Assembly: GCF_003201605.1 (NCBI RefSeq)
Contig: NZ_QJJR01000001.1
Location: 124,001-188,000 of the forward strand
Source of the DNA: Streptohalobacillus salinus
GTDB taxonomy: Bacteria; Bacillota; Bacilli; Bacillales; Amphibacillaceae
DNA length: 64,000 bases
Direction: 5' to 3'
Positions within the stretch are counted from its first letter, which is position 1. Every line of letters starts with the position of its first letter. Of the stretch, positions 63,408 to 64,000 are shown piece by piece. A program made the position numbers and the translations under genes. Under the pieces are notes generated by a model that saw only the letters and a program-made list of their open reading frames with translations, searched no databases and was not told where the DNA came from.

Positions 63408-63504
63408 AGATAGCTCCTTTAATAAATATAATGAAATGATCGGCTGTGTCATATTATCGCACGGTCTGAAAACGGTTGTCTAGTCTTTTTGAAGCGGAAA
63501 ATAA

Positions 63505-63533
63505 TTGTGTTTCGTAGTGAGTCTTGTTAAAAT
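63505..63533 (+). promoter_or_regulatory. promoter of smpB
   Basis: TTGTGT (63505-63510), 17 bases and TAAAAT (63528-63533) with TGT upstream. The interposed reverse gene makes a separate promoter necessary. Confidence 0.7.
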
Positions 63534-63563
63534 GTAAGAACGAAGAAAAAGAAGGTGAAGGTA

Positions 63564-64000
63564 ATGCCAAAAGGATCAGGCAAAGTAATCGCACAAAATA
63601 AAAAAGCAAATCATGAGTATTTTATTGAAGAAACGATGGAAGCAGGTATTGTTTTACAAGGGACAGAAATTAAATCGATACGTAATGGTCGAGTTAATAT
63701 GAAAGATAGTTTTGCTCGGGTAGAACGGGGAGAAGTCTTGCTCTATAACATGCATGTGTCGCCATATGAACAAGGAAACATTCATAATCACGAACCGACC
63801 CGAACGCGGAAATTATTGTTGCATAAGCGCCAAATCAACAAATTAGTGGGCCAAACGCAACAGGAAGGTTATGCACTAGTACCAATTAAATTGTATTTAA
63901 AAGATGGCTATGCGAAATTGTTACTTGGTTTAGGACGCGGAAAGAAGAAATATGATAAACGTGAAGACTTAAAACAAAAACAAGCAAAACGCGACATCGA
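63564..64000 (+). CDS. smpB: SsrA-binding protein SmpB (3' end beyond window)
   Basis: The frame begins [20 protein letters not shown] and continues through [81 protein letters not shown] to the window edge: 145 complete codons of about 155. SmpB is a beta-barrel RNA-binding protein that brings tmRNA to stalled ribosomes, where RNase R acts downstream. GAAGGTGAAGG lies before ATG 63564. The tmRNA gene ssrA is expected soon after the window. Confidence 0.97.
   Translation, partial: MPKGSGKVIAQNKKANHEYFIEETMEAGIVLQGTEIKSIRNGRVNMKDSFARVERGEVLLYNMHVSPYEQGNIHNHEPTRTRKLLLHKRQINKLVGQTQQEGYALVPIKLYLKDGYAKLLLGLGRGKKKYDKREDLKQKQAKRDI

Overview
The window is a chromosomal stretch of a low-to-moderate-GC, motile Gram-positive bacterium of the Bacillales. 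The evidence is the glycolytic operon cggR-gapA-pgk-tpiA-gpmI-eno with an independent-type phosphoglycerate mutase, the secG-est-rnr-smpB order, CtsR, CcpA and Zur type operators, Gram-positive lipoprotein signals, and purine-rich ribosome binding sites (often with TTG starts). A flagellin C-terminus lies at the left edge. Lactate dehydrogenase, HPr and Enzyme I, and an OpuC osmoprotectant system fit a fermentative, salt-tolerant member of the Bacillaceae. That lifestyle is inference, and no genus is claimed. I see no insertion sequence, prophage, CRISPR array or rRNA.

Left part (1-24800): the end of a flagellin gene, a lipid kinase and a YjfB-type motility protein are followed by a manganese (yybP-ykoY) riboswitch in front of a P-type cation exporter. 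Next come a PAS-GGDEF diguanylate cyclase, a zinc-independent ribosomal protein S14 behind a Zur-like box, an SGNH hydrolase, and a 47-residue membrane protein with a sigma-B-like promoter. The tRNA wobble-base enzymes queG and trmL precede a GbsR-type repressor that faces an opuCA-CB-CC-CD osmolyte operon across nested palindromes. Then follow an M20 amidohydrolase, a Staphylococcus-like MurG, carbonic anhydrase, a PDZ-less HtrA-like protease, luxS with a dipeptidase, a persulfide-sensor-like CstR paired with a cysteine-less rhodanese, an OFA-type transporter and an MpsC-like protein.

Middle part (24800-44700): a zinc-binding lipoprotein has two tandem Zur boxes on its promoter. Next are a PLP sulfur-amino-acid enzyme, an SDR reductase, an AraC regulator divergent from a GH127 beta-L-arabinofuranosidase-like enzyme, methionine aminopeptidase, azlCD, a manganese-type CDF exporter, an IDEAL protein, a VanY-type carboxypeptidase, fumarase, an MsmX-type ATPase with a cre-like site, a PucR-type regulator, YheA, clpP with a CtsR box, tRNA-Arg(CCG) and lactate dehydrogenase.

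Right part (44700-64000): the cggR glycolytic operon carries a conserved two-repeat CggR operator. It is followed by a two-gene rnfC-rnfD pair with no other Rnf genes beside it, the most unusual locus here. On the opposite strand are fruR-fruK and ptsH-ptsI. The window closes with secG, a carboxylesterase, RNase R, a GNAT gene and the start of smpB.

The main themes are metal homeostasis (two Zur loci, a Mn riboswitch-controlled ATPase and a Mn-type CDF protein), control of carbon flow (CggR, CcpA, FruR, HPr), and redox disposal (LDH and RnfCD). Most of the window reads as ordinary core genome.
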